In this document: one piece after another, positions 1 through 8,577 of the stretch
How the letters are laid out: each line of letters begins with the position of its first letter
How positions within the stretch are numbered: the first letter of the stretch is position 1
Origin: Actinoplanes philippinensis
GTDB taxonomy: Bacteria > Actinomycetota > Actinomycetes > Mycobacteriales > Micromonosporaceae
DNA: 64,000 nt
Assembly: GCF_900113015.1 (NCBI RefSeq)
Contig: NZ_FONV01000009.1
Location: 124,001 to 188,000 of the forward strand
Reading direction: 5' to 3'
The notes under the pieces: generated by a model
Told to the model about the DNA's origin: nothing
The model's database searches: none
The model's input: the letters and a program-made list of their open reading frames with translations, nothing else
Translations under genes and position numbers: made by a program

Positions 1-64
1 CGCCGCCTCCGACGACCCCGCCACCGCCGCCCTGGCGAAGTGGTGGACGACGGGTGAACAGTGA
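1..64 (+). CDS. 3' end of an unidentified gene (partial)
   Basis: The first bases read as an open frame (phase starting at base 2) that ends ...LAKWWTTGEQ at a TGA at 62-64. Codons are strongly C-ending, as expected for a real gene of this organism. Only about 20 residues are visible and no family can be named. The next gene begins 73 bases downstream with its own ribosome binding site, so this is a separate upstream gene. Confidence 0.45.
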   Translation, partial: AASDDPATAALAKWWTTGEQ

Positions 65-137
65 TCCACATCTCCCGCCGGGAGCGTACTGATGGCATCA
101 TGACCGCGCACCGACCACATTCGTAGGAGCGCACCCG

Positions 138-1514
138 ATGGCCGTCGACGGCAACACCACCACTCTCGCGAGCAAGCGGGAACGCACCGGCTGGTACTTC
201 TACGACTGGGCGAACTCGGCGTTCTCCACCACGGTCATCACCGTCTTCCTCGGCCCGTTCCTGACCAGCGTCACCGAACGCGCCGCCGGCTGCGCCATCG
301 ACGCCGACACCTGCGACGGCACGGTCCACCCGCTGGGCATCCCGGTCGCGGCGGGGTCCTACTACGCGTACCTCGTCAGCCTGTCGGTGTTGCTGACCGT
401 CTTCGTGCTGCCGGTGATGGGCGCGATCGCCGACCGTGCCCCACGCAAGAAACCGCTGCTGGCCGGGGCCGCGTTCACCGGCGCCGCCGCCACCGTGGCG
501 ATGGCCTTCGTCACCGGCGACCGCTACCTGCTCGGCGGGCTGCTGTTCATCGTCGCGAACATCTCCTTCGGCGCGGCGATCGTCGTCTACAACTCGTTCC
601 TGCCGCAGCTGGCCGGCCCCGACGACCGCGACCGGATCTCCAGCCGCGGGTGGGCCATCGGGTACCTCGGCGGCGGTGTCCTGCTGCTGCTCAACCTGGT
701 CGCCGTGATGAGCCTGTCGCAGGAGGGCAACCCGCAACGCACCCTGGACCTGGCCCGCTGGTCGATCGTGTCGGCCGGCGTGTGGTGGGCGGCGTTCACC
801 GTCGTGCCGCTGCTGTGGCTGCGCGAGCACCCCACCGTCGCCTCGGACACCGGCGCCGGCGGCAACGTGCTCACCGACGGGTTCAAACAGCTCGGCCGCA
901 CCATCAAGGGCATGCGCGCCTACCCGCTGACCCTGGCGTTCCTGGGCGCCTACCTGATCTACAACGACGGCATCCAGACCGTCATCGCCCTGGCCAGCCA
1001 GTTCGGCACCGAGGAACTCAAACTCGAGCAGTCGGCGCTGATCCTGACCATCCTCATCGTGCAGTTCCTGGCCTTCGGCGGCGCCCTCGCCCTCGGCGCG
1101 CTGGCCACCGTCATCGGCGCCCGCAAGACGATCCTGATCGCCCTGGCCCTGTGGCTGGGCGTGGTGACGGCCGCCTACTTCCTGCCCGAGGGCGAACCCG
1201 TCCCGTTCATGCTGCTCGGCGCCGGCATCGGCATCGTCATGGGCGGCAGCCAGGCCCTGTCGCGAAGCCTGTTCTCCCAGCTCATCCCGGCCGGCAAAGA
1301 AGGCGAGTACTACGGCTTCTACGAGATCAGCGACAAGGGCACCAGCTGGCTCGGCCCGCTGTTCTTCGGCCTGATCTTCCAGCTCACCAGCAGTTACCGC
1401 GCCGGCATCGTGTCGCTGGTCGTGTTCTTCCTCGCCGGTGGGGTGCTGCTGGCGTTGGTGCCGGTCCGGCGCGCCATCCTCGCCGTCGGCAACACCCCGC
1501 CCAAGCTGATCTGA
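138..1514 (+). CDS. MFS transporter, UMF1 (Atg22-like) family
   Basis: A 458-residue integral membrane protein with about twelve hydrophobic segments. It opens with a cytoplasmic motif WYFYDWANSAFSTTVITVF, typical of the UMF1/Atg22-like branch of the major facilitator superfamily. The loop GAIADRAPRKKPLL after the second or third helix is the usual MFS A-motif region. The ATG is preceded by GTAGGAG at an 8-base spacing. Members are thought to be small-solute effluxers, but the substrate cannot be read from sequence. Its stop overlaps the start of the following GntR gene (TGATG), so the two are translationally coupled and the regulator may control this transporter. Confidence 0.9.
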   Translation: MAVDGNTTTLASKRERTGWYFYDWANSAFSTTVITVFLGPFLTSVTERAAGCAIDADTCDGTVHPLGIPVAAGSYYAYLVSLSVLLTVFVLPVMGAIADRAPRKKPLLAGAAFTGAAATVAMAFVTGDRYLLGGLLFIVANISFGAAIVVYNSFLPQLAGPDDRDRISSRGWAIGYLGGGVLLLLNLVAVMSLSQEGNPQRTLDLARWSIVSAGVWWAAFTVVPLLWLREHPTVASDTGAGGNVLTDGFKQLGRTIKGMRAYPLTLAFLGAYLIYNDGIQTVIALASQFGTEELKLEQSALILTILIVQFLAFGGALALGALATVIGARKTILIALALWLGVVTAAYFLPEGEPVPFMLLGAGIGIVMGGSQALSRSLFSQLIPAGKEGEYYGFYEISDKGTSWLGPLFFGLIFQLTSSYRAGIVSLVVFFLAGGVLLALVPVRRAILAVGNTPPKLI

Positions 1515-1873
1515 TGGACATCACCATCGACCCGGCGTCGGCGACCCCACCGTACGAGCAGGTCCGCCTCCGCATCGCCGCCCTCGCCGCCGACGGTGAC
1601 CTGGCCGCCGGCACCCGGCTGCCCCCGGTCCGCCAGCTCGCCGGCGACCTGGGCCTGGCCGTCAACACGGTGGCCCGCGCCTACCGCGAACTCGAACAGG
1701 CCGGCCTCGTCCAGACCCGCGGCCGGCACGGCACGGTGATCACCGCGAAGGCCACCAACACCTCCGGCCAGGCCGCCCGCGCCGCCCACGCCTACGCCGA
1801 ACGCATCCGGGCGCTGGGCATCCCGCCGGAGACAGCGTTGGCGCTGGTCAAGGCCGCCTTGGAAGATCAATGA
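1514..1873 (+). CDS. Small GntR-family (YtrA-like) transcriptional regulator
   Basis: A 119-residue protein with a winged helix-turn-helix at residues about 10-75, including the characteristic PPYEQVRLRIAALAADGDL and GTRLPPVRQLAGDLGLAVNTVARAYRELEQAG. A short helical tail follows with no large effector domain. This short architecture is the YtrA subgroup, which normally regulates adjacent transporter genes. The ATG at 1514 overlaps the stop of the MFS gene, so both are co-transcribed. The ligand is unknown. Confidence 0.9.
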   Translation: MDITIDPASATPPYEQVRLRIAALAADGDLAAGTRLPPVRQLAGDLGLAVNTVARAYRELEQAGLVQTRGRHGTVITAKATNTSGQAARAAHAYAERIRALGIPPETALALVKAALEDQ

Positions 1874-2066
1874 CCGGTTTCGGTACGCCGTCGGCCGCCC
1901 CACGCCGCACCACCCCTCCCGCCGTCGTCGACCGCGAGGCGGCCGGCCGCTCCCGCCCGCCGGCGCGCCTTTCGGGCGAAATCCCGGCGCACCACCCCAC
2001 CCCTCCCGTGCCCACCGGCCCCGGCCGGACCACACCGCCGTATCCGGCCCGGTGAAACAGCGCGGG

Positions 2067-2380
2067 TCACTGGCCCGGGTGCAGGAGGGTCTCGGCGATC
2101 TGCCGCACCCGGTCCAGGGTGATGCCGGTGCGCTGTTCCACCGCGAGGGGATGGTCGCTCGGCTCGAGCTCGATCAGCGGACGCCGGCCCACCTCTCGAT
2201 GAGCCCGCGCAGGAAGTACGTCTCGCCCTTGATCACGCACTGGTCGGAGTTCAGGCGGTTCCGGCGGCTGAACGGCAGCCGCCCGGCCCAGTGGATCGGG
2301 GCCTCCGCGTGATAGGCCATCGGGAGAGCGGGATGCCGCCGGCCGCAGCACGAGCAGACGAAGCCGTGATCATCGGGCAT
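2067..2380 (-). pseudogene. DUF2199 protein with internal deletion and frame change
   Basis: Starting at the ATG at 2378-2380 the minus strand encodes the DUF2199 amino terminus: a CSCCGRRH zinc-like motif, LNSDQCVIKGETYFLRGLIE. The frame then runs into WAGVR and a stop. In another frame immediately beyond the junction near 2195 the conserved DUF2199 carboxy terminus appears: GRRPLIELEPSDHPLAVEQ, then RTGITLDRVRQIAETLL, ending at 2067. The family is usually about 140-160 residues, so roughly 60 central codons, the tryptophan-rich core, are missing. Both ends are intact and well spelled, so this is an internal deletion and not gradual decay. Function of the family is unknown. Confidence 0.8.
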
Positions 2381-2558
2381 GGCGGCGACCCTATCGAGTC
2401 GCCCTGATCTGCCGCCGGTCGGGCCGTCGAGGGCCGCTCGCCGAGCCGCGCGACAGACCCGCGCGCGGACCGCACCCGGGACGGCTCCGGGCGTACCACA
2501 GCGGCTTGTTCTTCTGGTGTGTGGTCCGGCGGTCAGTGTGTTGCGTCGGCGGGGCAGG

Positions 2559-3218
2559 ATGGTGCGCGTGCCCCGGAATCGCCTGATCCTGCGACAGGTT
2601 TTGTTGTCGCTCGCCGCGTTGTCGGTGTGCCTTTCGGGGTGGGTGACGGCGGCGGTGCTCACCGGTTCCGGATCGACGGCGCTGACGGTCGTGGCGGTGG
2701 CGCCGATGGTGGCCGGCCTTGTCGTGCCGGTGCTGGTGTGGTTCGCCGGTGAGGATCGGCTTGATCGGCGGCCGGTCTGGTATGCGGGGATCGGTGTGGT
2801 GACGCTGCTGTTCGCGGTGGCGGCCGGCATGGGGACGGCGGCGGCCTATCTGGATGTGGCGGGGCGGCGGGTGCCGGTGGTGGTGACCGCCGGTGACGAT
2901 GCGGCGCGCGACGGCTATCAATTGGTCGTGGTGGAGACCGCGGCCGGTGGTGAGGATCTGGGTGAGCTGCTGGTCTTCGCCGACCGTGACCTTCGCGCCG
3001 GTGACCGGCTGGTGGCGGTGATCGATCCGCTGGGCTGGTTCCCGCCGGATGCCGGGCAGCCGTCGCCGGTGCTGCTGCGCTGGACCTACGGTCTGGCCGC
3101 GGCCGGGTCGGTGGTGCTGGCGGCGCTGACCGGCCTGCGGGTGCGCCGTGACCTGAACCGCTACGACTTCACCGGCAGCCGCCGTCCACCGCAGCGGCTG
3201 CGTCGCGCGCGGCAGTGA
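2559..3218 (+). CDS. Hypothetical membrane protein
   Basis: About 219 residues from the ATG at 2559 (MVRVPRNRLILRQ). The open frame extends upstream to 2379 but that part is arginine/proline-rich, overlaps the DUF2199 remnant and is unlikely to be translated. Three hydrophobic segments lie near the amino terminus (VLLSLAALSVCLSGWVTAAV, then two more), followed by a soluble region of about 90 residues and a final membrane segment ending in a basic tail. I recognise no family. Codons are unusually G-ending for a plus-strand gene here. Confidence 0.6.
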   Translation: MVRVPRNRLILRQVLLSLAALSVCLSGWVTAAVLTGSGSTALTVVAVAPMVAGLVVPVLVWFAGEDRLDRRPVWYAGIGVVTLLFAVAAGMGTAAAYLDVAGRRVPVVVTAGDDAARDGYQLVVVETAAGGEDLGELLVFADRDLRAGDRLVAVIDPLGWFPPDAGQPSPVLLRWTYGLAAAGSVVLAALTGLRVRRDLNRYDFTGSRRPPQRLRRARQ

Positions 3219-3708
3219 CCGTGCCCGGCAGCAGGGTGAGGATCAGCAGGCCGGCGAGGCAGTAACCGGTGCCCTGGACGGTCAGGACGGCGACGATGCC
3301 GGCGTGTTCGGCGAGCGTCCCGGCGGCGACGGTGGCAGCCGGCTTGGCGGCCGATTCGAGCACGACCAGCGCGGCGTAGACACGGCCGCGGTGGCTGTCG
3401 CCGGTGGCGGTCTGGAAGACGGTCATCAGCCCGGCGAGGGTGCAAGCGCCGGGCAGCCCGGCCACCGCCATGATCACCACGGCGGGCCACGGCGACGGGC
3501 CGGCCAGCGGGTACAGGAACAGGGCCAGGTCGAGCAGGCCGAAGGCGACAGCGCCGTAGCCGAGCAGCCGCCGGGGCGCGAACCGGTGGCCGAACACGGT
3601 GGTGAGCAGGCCCCCGGCGATCCCGCCGACGGCCTGGGCGGCCATGATCGTGCCGTAACGGAGCGGTCGCCCTCCTGGGCAAGGAAATCTGGCCGAACGG
3701 GAGGCCAT
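3169..3708 (-). pseudogene. MFS transporter, C-terminal half only
   Basis: The minus strand encodes about 175 residues with five to six hydrophobic helices arranged like the second half of an MFS permease. These include a loop GHRFAPRRLLGYGAVAFG after the first helix of this half and ATGDSHRGRVYAALVVLESAA, which is the family's periodic motif. A complete permease has about 400 residues. The amino-terminal six helices are absent and another gene begins on the opposite strand at the break. The 3' end overlaps the neighbouring plus-strand gene by 50 bases. Probably a truncated, non-functional gene. Confidence 0.6.
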
Positions 3709-4279
3709 GGGGTCCAGCAGATCAGTCCCGTCGAGGACGCCACCGCGGGAGGTGGCCGGTTACGCCGAGGCGTACGCCGCCGGCCTCCTCCCCCGGGTGC
3801 CGTCCACCCCGCCGCCGCTCATGGTCGTCCCCACCGCGCGGGCCGCGTTCCGCAGGCTCCTCGCCACGACCGTGATCGCCTTCCTGACCGTGCTTCTGCT
3901 CGCCAAGACCTTGAGCGGCGCCGGCGCCATGGCAGCGGTCGGCCTGGGTGGCATCCTCGTGCTGGTGCTGATCCATCGGCAGCTCGCCCGTGTCGGTGAT
4001 CAGCTGATCGCCGAGTTCCGGCACGGGTACGCCACCCTCGACGTGTCGTGGGGCGGCTTCTGGTTCGGTGAGGGCCACACCGGCACCACGGGCGAGGCGT
4101 GGGATCTGCGAGGACTGTGGCTGCTCGACGCCTCGACCGGGGCGGTGCGTCGTGGTCCGGCCGGACACGGCGATCCACCCGGCATGTATCCGTCGCCGCA
4201 CGCTCCGGGGCGGTGGGAGCTGTGGACGGGCGTGGAGTGGCACGGCCACTTCGACGACCCCGCCGGCACGCGCCGCTGA
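3707..4279 (+). CDS. Hypothetical membrane protein with DUF2510-like C-terminus
   Basis: A 190-residue product. A proline-rich amino terminus is followed by two adjacent membrane helices (about residues 55-90) and a soluble carboxy-terminal part. Its end, PPGMYPSPHAPGRWELWTGVEW, resembles the short DUF2510 module (PPGWYPDP...LRYWDGxxWT) found in many actinobacterial membrane proteins. The role is unknown. The first start is used for lack of a better one; a start at an internal methionine is possible because the first 35 residues look disordered. It begins exactly where the truncated MFS gene on the other strand is broken. Confidence 0.55.
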   Translation: MGSSRSVPSRTPPREVAGYAEAYAAGLLPRVPSTPPPLMVVPTARAAFRRLLATTVIAFLTVLLLAKTLSGAGAMAAVGLGGILVLVLIHRQLARVGDQLIAEFRHGYATLDVSWGGFWFGEGHTGTTGEAWDLRGLWLLDASTGAVRRGPAGHGDPPGMYPSPHAPGRWELWTGVEWHGHFDDPAGTRR

Positions 4280-4625
4280 GAACCGCGGACGGTCAGCCGG
4301 GGCTCGGGACAGAACCGTTGTCCTGGTCGCAGAACACGGACGGGCCAGGTACGGCAGCCGGCCCGCGCGGCGATCGTGTCGACCAGGTGCGGGGCGGTGT
4401 CGCCGGACCGGCCGACGAAGCCGTCGATGGTGAAGTCACTGGGCCCGGCACGGCAGGGCGACGGCATGGTGGGGAGCGGGCGGTGCTGCTCGCGGTGGAT
4501 TTCGTCGGCGTTGCGGGAGCGGCCCGCATGGTGGGCGGCTGCCCCGGCGAGCCGTTTCACCGCCGACGCCGGGCCGGCAACCGAAGGTGAACGCGGTTCG
4601 GTGCGGTTCCCGCAGCCGGTTTCCG
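4280..4625. other. Intergenic stretch, possible degraded coding remnant
   Basis: No intact gene is apparent. On the minus strand between about 4450 and 4350 a short run of good high-GC codons spells DFTIDGFVGRSGDTAPHLVD. A different frame continues it (SVFCDQDNGSVPSPG) to a stop near 4293. This could be a decayed gene end with a frameshift, but no family is recognised. Confidence 0.3.
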
Positions 4626-5360
4626 CTACACGGTCGCCGGGCGTGGCGGCATCGACGACAACCCCCGCGGGTTTCCGCCGCCGGAGGTCCGGGACAGGGC
4701 GTTCCACCAGGTGGTACGGATGGCGTGTGCGCCCCACGCGTTGGGTTCGACGACGCCGCAGAACCACAGGTCACGGTTGGCGGGCCGGGCGTCGGTCTGT
4801 GCCGGGTCGCCGGCGGTGACGCCGTGGCCGGTGAAGGCCGCGTGCACGTCGGCGAGGAGCGCGCCGTGCCGGTCGGCGAGGTCGGCCAGGGTGGTGTTGA
4901 GCGCCCGGATCCAGTGTGGCGCTGCCGGCCACGGGGTGAGGCCGGGTGCGGCGCCGGCGCCGTCGCTGGGGTCGTAGACGGTGGTGAGCACGACCCGGCA
5001 GGTGCGGGGCAGCCGGGCCAGGATCGCTTCGCCCTGGGCGGCGACACGGCCGATGACGGCTGCCGCGGCGGTGTCGTCGCCGTAGACGCTGAGCAGGTCG
5101 TTGCCGCCCATGGTGATGGTGACCAGGTCCGGGTCGTCGCCCAGGTGCGGCAGCTGACGGTGCAGGATGTCGGCGGTGACGGCGCCGTCGCGGGCCAGCA
5201 CGTCGAGCGTCCATCCGCCGGTGGCGAGGTCGTGGCCGGCCCAGTCGGGGAAGTCGGCGCCGACGTTGCTGTGCAGCAGGCTCGCCGCGCCACGGCCGGG
5301 CCCGCCGGCGTAGTCGTCGATCGACATGGAGTCACCGAGGGCGACGTAGCGACGGTTCAT
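4626..5360 (-). CDS. SGNH/GDSL-family hydrolase
   Basis: A 244-residue protein with the SGNH blocks in order. Block I is YVALGDSMSIDDY near the start, containing the nucleophile serine. A block III-like TMGGNDLL lies at about residue 80. A later histidine-containing segment WGAHAIRTTWW may supply the catalytic His. There is no signal peptide, so the enzyme is probably cytoplasmic. GDSL enzymes are esterases or lipases with broad specificity and the substrate cannot be assigned. The ATG at 5358-5360 is the natural start. Confidence 0.85.
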   Translation of the reverse strand: MNRRYVALGDSMSIDDYAGGPGRGAASLLHSNVGADFPDWAGHDLATGGWTLDVLARDGAVTADILHRQLPHLGDDPDLVTITMGGNDLLSVYGDDTAAAAVIGRVAAQGEAILARLPRTCRVVLTTVYDPSDGAGAAPGLTPWPAAPHWIRALNTTLADLADRHGALLADVHAAFTGHGVTAGDPAQTDARPANRDLWFCGVVEPNAWGAHAIRTTWWNALSRTSGGGNPRGLSSMPPRPATV

Positions 5361-5559
5361 GGTCGTCGATGATGCAGGCCGCGCTCCCCCGCCGCGACCG
5401 ATTTCCGGCTGCCGCTCACCGGACCGGCCCGGAATTTCAGCGTGGCCGCCGGCTCGCGCACGACGGACGGGCCGCCCCGGCCCGGTGGGCGCGCCGGCGG
5501 CCGGGACGGGCCGCCGGCGTCGCGGGGTAGGGGACGGTTGTCCTGGTGGCCGTACCTCT

Positions 5560-6267
5560 TCAGGGTTTTTCGCACAGGAAGACCCGCTGCTGGGCGGGCC
5601 GGTCGGGGGCCTGGCGCACGTCGGTGATGCGGAATCCGGCGGCCGTCAGGCCGGCGTCGAGGTCGTAGCGGTCGCGGAAACGCAGGGTGGAGTCGGAGGT
5701 GAGGGTTTCGCCGTCGGGGAAGGTGTAGCGGTACCGGAACGACACCAGCGGCAGGTGTACTTCGGTGAGGGTGAAATGTTGTTCGACCGGGCCGATGCCG
5801 GGCACGTGGCGGGTCTCGGGGCGGCGCTGCGCCCATTCGTCCCAGGCCCGGTATTCGGGGCGGCGGGTCTCGAAGACCAGGTGGCCGCCGGGCCGTAGCA
5901 GGTCGTGGATGGTGTGCAGGGTGTGTGCCCAGTCGTCGTCGGTGAGGAACACCTGGGCGACGTTGCCGGTCATCAGGACGAGGTCGAAACCGGACAGGCC
6001 GGTAAGGGTGTCGCGCCAGTCGACGGTGCCGGATTTGGTGCGGGCGATGTCCAGGGAGGCCGCCGCCGGGTCGTATCCGGTGACGTCGCAGCCGGCCGGC
6101 AGGCGGGCGGTGAGGCTGCCGGTGCCGCAGCCGAAGTCGAGGATGCGGTGGGCGCCGAGGTCGGCGACGATGTCGAGGTAGGCGTCGAGGTCGCCGCGGT
6201 CGCCGTCGAAGGTGTCGTAGACGGCGGCGAGCCGGGGGTGGGCGAAGATCGCGTCGGGCACCCGCAC
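5560..6267 (-). CDS. Class I SAM-dependent methyltransferase
   Basis: About 235 residues. Motif I, RILDFGCGTGSLTARL, lies near residue 40, followed by an acidic motif II (DVTGYDPAA) and motif IV/V (FDLVLMTGNVAQVF). The carboxy-terminal half contains the FRYRYTFPDGETLTSDSTLRF beta region common in small-molecule methyltransferases. The start is uncertain: GTG at 6265-6267 or 6259-6261, both close to the conserved DAIFAHPRLAAVYD beginning. No good ribosome binding site is visible. It is transcribed away from the hydrolase gene that begins at 6328. Confidence 0.85.
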   Translation of the reverse strand: MRVPDAIFAHPRLAAVYDTFDGDRGDLDAYLDIVADLGAHRILDFGCGTGSLTARLPAGCDVTGYDPAAASLDIARTKSGTVDWRDTLTGLSGFDLVLMTGNVAQVFLTDDDWAHTLHTIHDLLRPGGHLVFETRRPEYRAWDEWAQRRPETRHVPGIGPVEQHFTLTEVHLPLVSFRYRYTFPDGETLTSDSTLRFRDRYDLDAGLTAAGFRITDVRQAPDRPAQQRVFLCEKP

Positions 6268-6327
6268 GACGATATGGCATGGCCGCGACGACGGCAGGTA
6301 TTCACGTTTGCCGTTACGCTGCCGGGG

Positions 6328-6825
6328 GTGACCCGTTTTCTGCTGGTGCCCGGCCGCGGGGTGCCGTTTCCGAATCACTGGTCGCGGCAGTGGGCGCGTG
6401 CGCATCGCGGTTACCGGTGGGCGCCGGAGCCGTCCGGGCCGCCGTATGTGGCCGACGATCGGGTGGCGGCGTTGCAGACGGCGGTGGCCGCGTCGCAGGA
6501 GCCGGCGGTGCTGATCGCGCACAGCGCCGGGTGTCTGACGGTGGCGTGGTGGGCGCGGCGGTTCAGCGGGCCGGTGGCGGCGGCGTTGCTGGTGACGCCG
6601 CCGGAGGGGCCGCCGGTGCCGCGGGAGCCGTTGCCGTTCCGGTCGATCGTGGTGGTCAGCCGGGATGATCCGCACGGCTCGTTCGCGTACGGCCGGCAGC
6701 TGGCGGCGGACTGGGGTGGCGAGCTGGTCGATGCCGGGCCGGTGGGGCATCTGGATTCGAGTTCCGGGTTCGGGCCGTGGCCGGACGGGCAGAAGCTGGT
6801 CGCTAGGCTGGCCGGCCCCGCATGA
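6328..6825 (+). CDS. Small alpha/beta hydrolase (RBBP9/YdeN-like)
   Basis: A 165-residue protein starting at GTG 6328 (TRFLLVPGRG). It carries the short RBBP9/YdeN fold: an initial LVPG strand, nucleophile elbow AHSAGCLTV, DD in VVVSRDDPHG and a late GHLDSSSGFGPWPDG supplying the histidine. These are putative serine hydrolases, so the full Ser-Asp-His triad appears present. Start chosen because it immediately precedes the conserved first strand. Codons are G-ending, unlike most plus-strand genes in the window. The last 23 bases overlap the convergent DUF3626 gene. Confidence 0.8.
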   Translation: MTRFLLVPGRGVPFPNHWSRQWARAHRGYRWAPEPSGPPYVADDRVAALQTAVAASQEPAVLIAHSAGCLTVAWWARRFSGPVAAALLVTPPEGPPVPREPLPFRSIVVVSRDDPHGSFAYGRQLAADWGGELVDAGPVGHLDSSSGFGPWPDGQKLVARLAGPA

Positions 6826-7684
6826 CCAGGATGTGCCACAGGTATTTGACCAGTTGCGGCGGGTCGCCGTCGCGGGCGGCGCGGCCCAGCAGCGCCGCGT
6901 CCAGGACCGGCCGGCCGTAGCGGTCGGCGATGGCGCGGGCCAGCGGCGGGACCTCGGGGCCGCGCGGGCCGGCGTCGAAGCCGGTGGCGTCGAGGCGGAA
7001 ACCGGGGTGCCAGCGCACCGGCACGCCGAGGGCCCGCAGCCCGGTTTCGGTGGCGGTGCCCTGGAACGACGGGTCGGCGACGAGTGCGGCGACGTCGGTG
7101 CTGATGGTGAGGCCGCCGTGGATCTGCGCTTCGACGTAGTCGTCGAGGGTGCGCCCGGCGTGGGTGCGGGGCGCGGTCAGTGCCGCGGCCCACTGTGCGG
7201 CGTCGGCTGCGGTGACCCCCAGGGCCTGGCCGGTACGGGTGACCTGCGCGCACAGTCCGTCCCACACGGCGGTGAAGGTGGTGGCGGTGCCGACGATCGT
7301 GGGCAGGGTGACGCTGTCGCCGAGGCTGTAGGTGGCGCGGGCGTTGACGTGGCGGTGCAGCACGAGGTGGCAGCTGCCGAAGCGGGGTGCGGCCCCGTCG
7401 GGGTGCCCGGCGAGGTTGAGGGCCCCGTAGACGGGCCGGCTGCCGCTGTCGCCGAACATGCGTCGTTCCCAGTGGGGCCGGTCGCCGCCGAGGCCGCCGT
7501 TGGAGATGCCGGTCTCGTACTGGGTGCGGTAGACGCCGTCGGTGGTGAGGTGCTCGATGACGGTGCGGCCGTCGGCGAGCAGCCGGTCGGGGTGGAAGTT
7601 GACGGTGATCGCCGCGTCCGGCATGGGGCCCGGCGACGCAGACAGCGCCCGCACGAACGCGAGCGCTTTCTGCGCGGGTGTCAT
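6803..7684 (-). CDS. DUF3626 domain protein
   Basis: A 293-residue protein with the signatures of DUF3626: NFHPDR near the start, then YRTQYETGISNGGLGG, WERRMFGD, YGALNL and a C-terminal region ending in a long helix. The function of the family is unknown; it is found scattered in bacteria and some eukaryotic parasites. The ATG at 7682-7684 overlaps the uppP stop (ATGA), so this gene is translationally coupled to the phosphatase upstream. Confidence 0.85.
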   Translation of the reverse strand: MTPAQKALAFVRALSASPGPMPDAAITVNFHPDRLLADGRTVIEHLTTDGVYRTQYETGISNGGLGGDRPHWERRMFGDSGSRPVYGALNLAGHPDGAAPRFGSCHLVLHRHVNARATYSLGDSVTLPTIVGTATTFTAVWDGLCAQVTRTGQALGVTAADAAQWAAALTAPRTHAGRTLDDYVEAQIHGGLTISTDVAALVADPSFQGTATETGLRALGVPVRWHPGFRLDATGFDAGPRGPEVPPLARAIADRYGRPVLDAALLGRAARDGDPPQLVKYLWHILVMRGRPA

Positions 7685-8517
7685 TTCGCGTCGATGGTGT
7701 TGGTGGCCAGCAGCACCAGCAGCAGCGACCCGAGGGCGAGCCGGTAGAAGATGAAGATGCTGTAGGAGTGTTTGGACACGAACTTCAGCAGCCAGGTGAC
7801 CGACGCGTAGGCGACCAGGAAACTGACGACGGTCGCCACGATCGTGTTGGTCCAGCCGACGCCGGAGGAGATCCGGTCGGCCTCTTCGACGCCCTGCAGG
7901 ATCGACGCGCCGGTCAGGGCGGGGATGGACAGGAAGAACGACAGTTTCGTGACGGTCACCCGGTCGAGGTCGCGCAGCAGGCCGGCGGACATGGTGGCGC
8001 CGGAGCGGGAGATGCCGGGGATCAGCGCCATGCATTGGACGACACCGATGATGATGGTGTCTTTCCAGGTGACGTCCTCCTGGTGGCGGACCTGGGTGGC
8101 GGCGTGGTCGGCGAACGCCATCACCCCGGACCACAGGATCAGCGCCCCGGCGACGAACCACAGGCTGCGCAGGGTGCCTTCGATCTGGTCCTTGAACAGC
8201 AGCGCCGCGATGACGATCGGGATGGAGCCGAGCAGCACCGCCCACCCGAACCGGAAGTCCTCGTGCTCGCGGTGGGCCTTGTTGGCCAGGCCCTTGAAGA
8301 ACGCCGGGACGACCCGGGCGATGTCCTTGCGCAGGAACAGGATGGTGGCCAGCACGGCACCCGACTGGATGATCACCGTGAAGGCGGTGATGTCCGGGTC
8401 GTCGATGGTGTGGCCGAACAGTTTCTCCAGGATCGTCAGGTGTCCGGTGCTCGACACCGGCAGGAACTCGGTGACACCTTCGACCGCGCCGAGGATGACT
8501 GCCTCGACGATGCTCAT
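7681..8517 (-). CDS. uppP: Undecaprenyl-diphosphatase UppP (BacA)
   Basis: A 278-residue polytopic membrane protein that dephosphorylates undecaprenyl pyrophosphate to recycle the cell-wall lipid carrier. Overproduction of the family gives bacitracin resistance. Both active-site segments are present: EGVTEFLPVSSTGH at the first helix and IPGISRSGATMSAGLL in the middle. The ATG at 8515-8517 is chosen; a TTG at 8527-8529 in frame would add four residues. It overlaps the DUF3626 start by four bases. Confidence 0.95.
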   Translation of the reverse strand: MSIVEAVILGAVEGVTEFLPVSSTGHLTILEKLFGHTIDDPDITAFTVIIQSGAVLATILFLRKDIARVVPAFFKGLANKAHREHEDFRFGWAVLLGSIPIVIAALLFKDQIEGTLRSLWFVAGALILWSGVMAFADHAATQVRHQEDVTWKDTIIIGVVQCMALIPGISRSGATMSAGLLRDLDRVTVTKLSFFLSIPALTGASILQGVEEADRISSGVGWTNTIVATVVSFLVAYASVTWLLKFVSKHSYSIFIFYRLALGSLLLVLLATNTIDAK

Positions 8518-8577
8518 TTCCGCGCTCAAAACCCCGCCCGCTCTGTCGTTGCCGGGTTCAGAGCATAGGCGGCATGG

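Noticed and set aside
1870..2055. 61-residue frame overlapping the GntR stop
   Set aside because: Product is a proline/arginine-rich string with irregular codons and no ribosome site; probably a chance frame.
2379..2558. N-terminal extension of the 2559 membrane protein
   Set aside because: The first 60 codons are Arg/Pro-rich and overlap the DUF2199 remnant; an internal ATG precedes the first credible residues.
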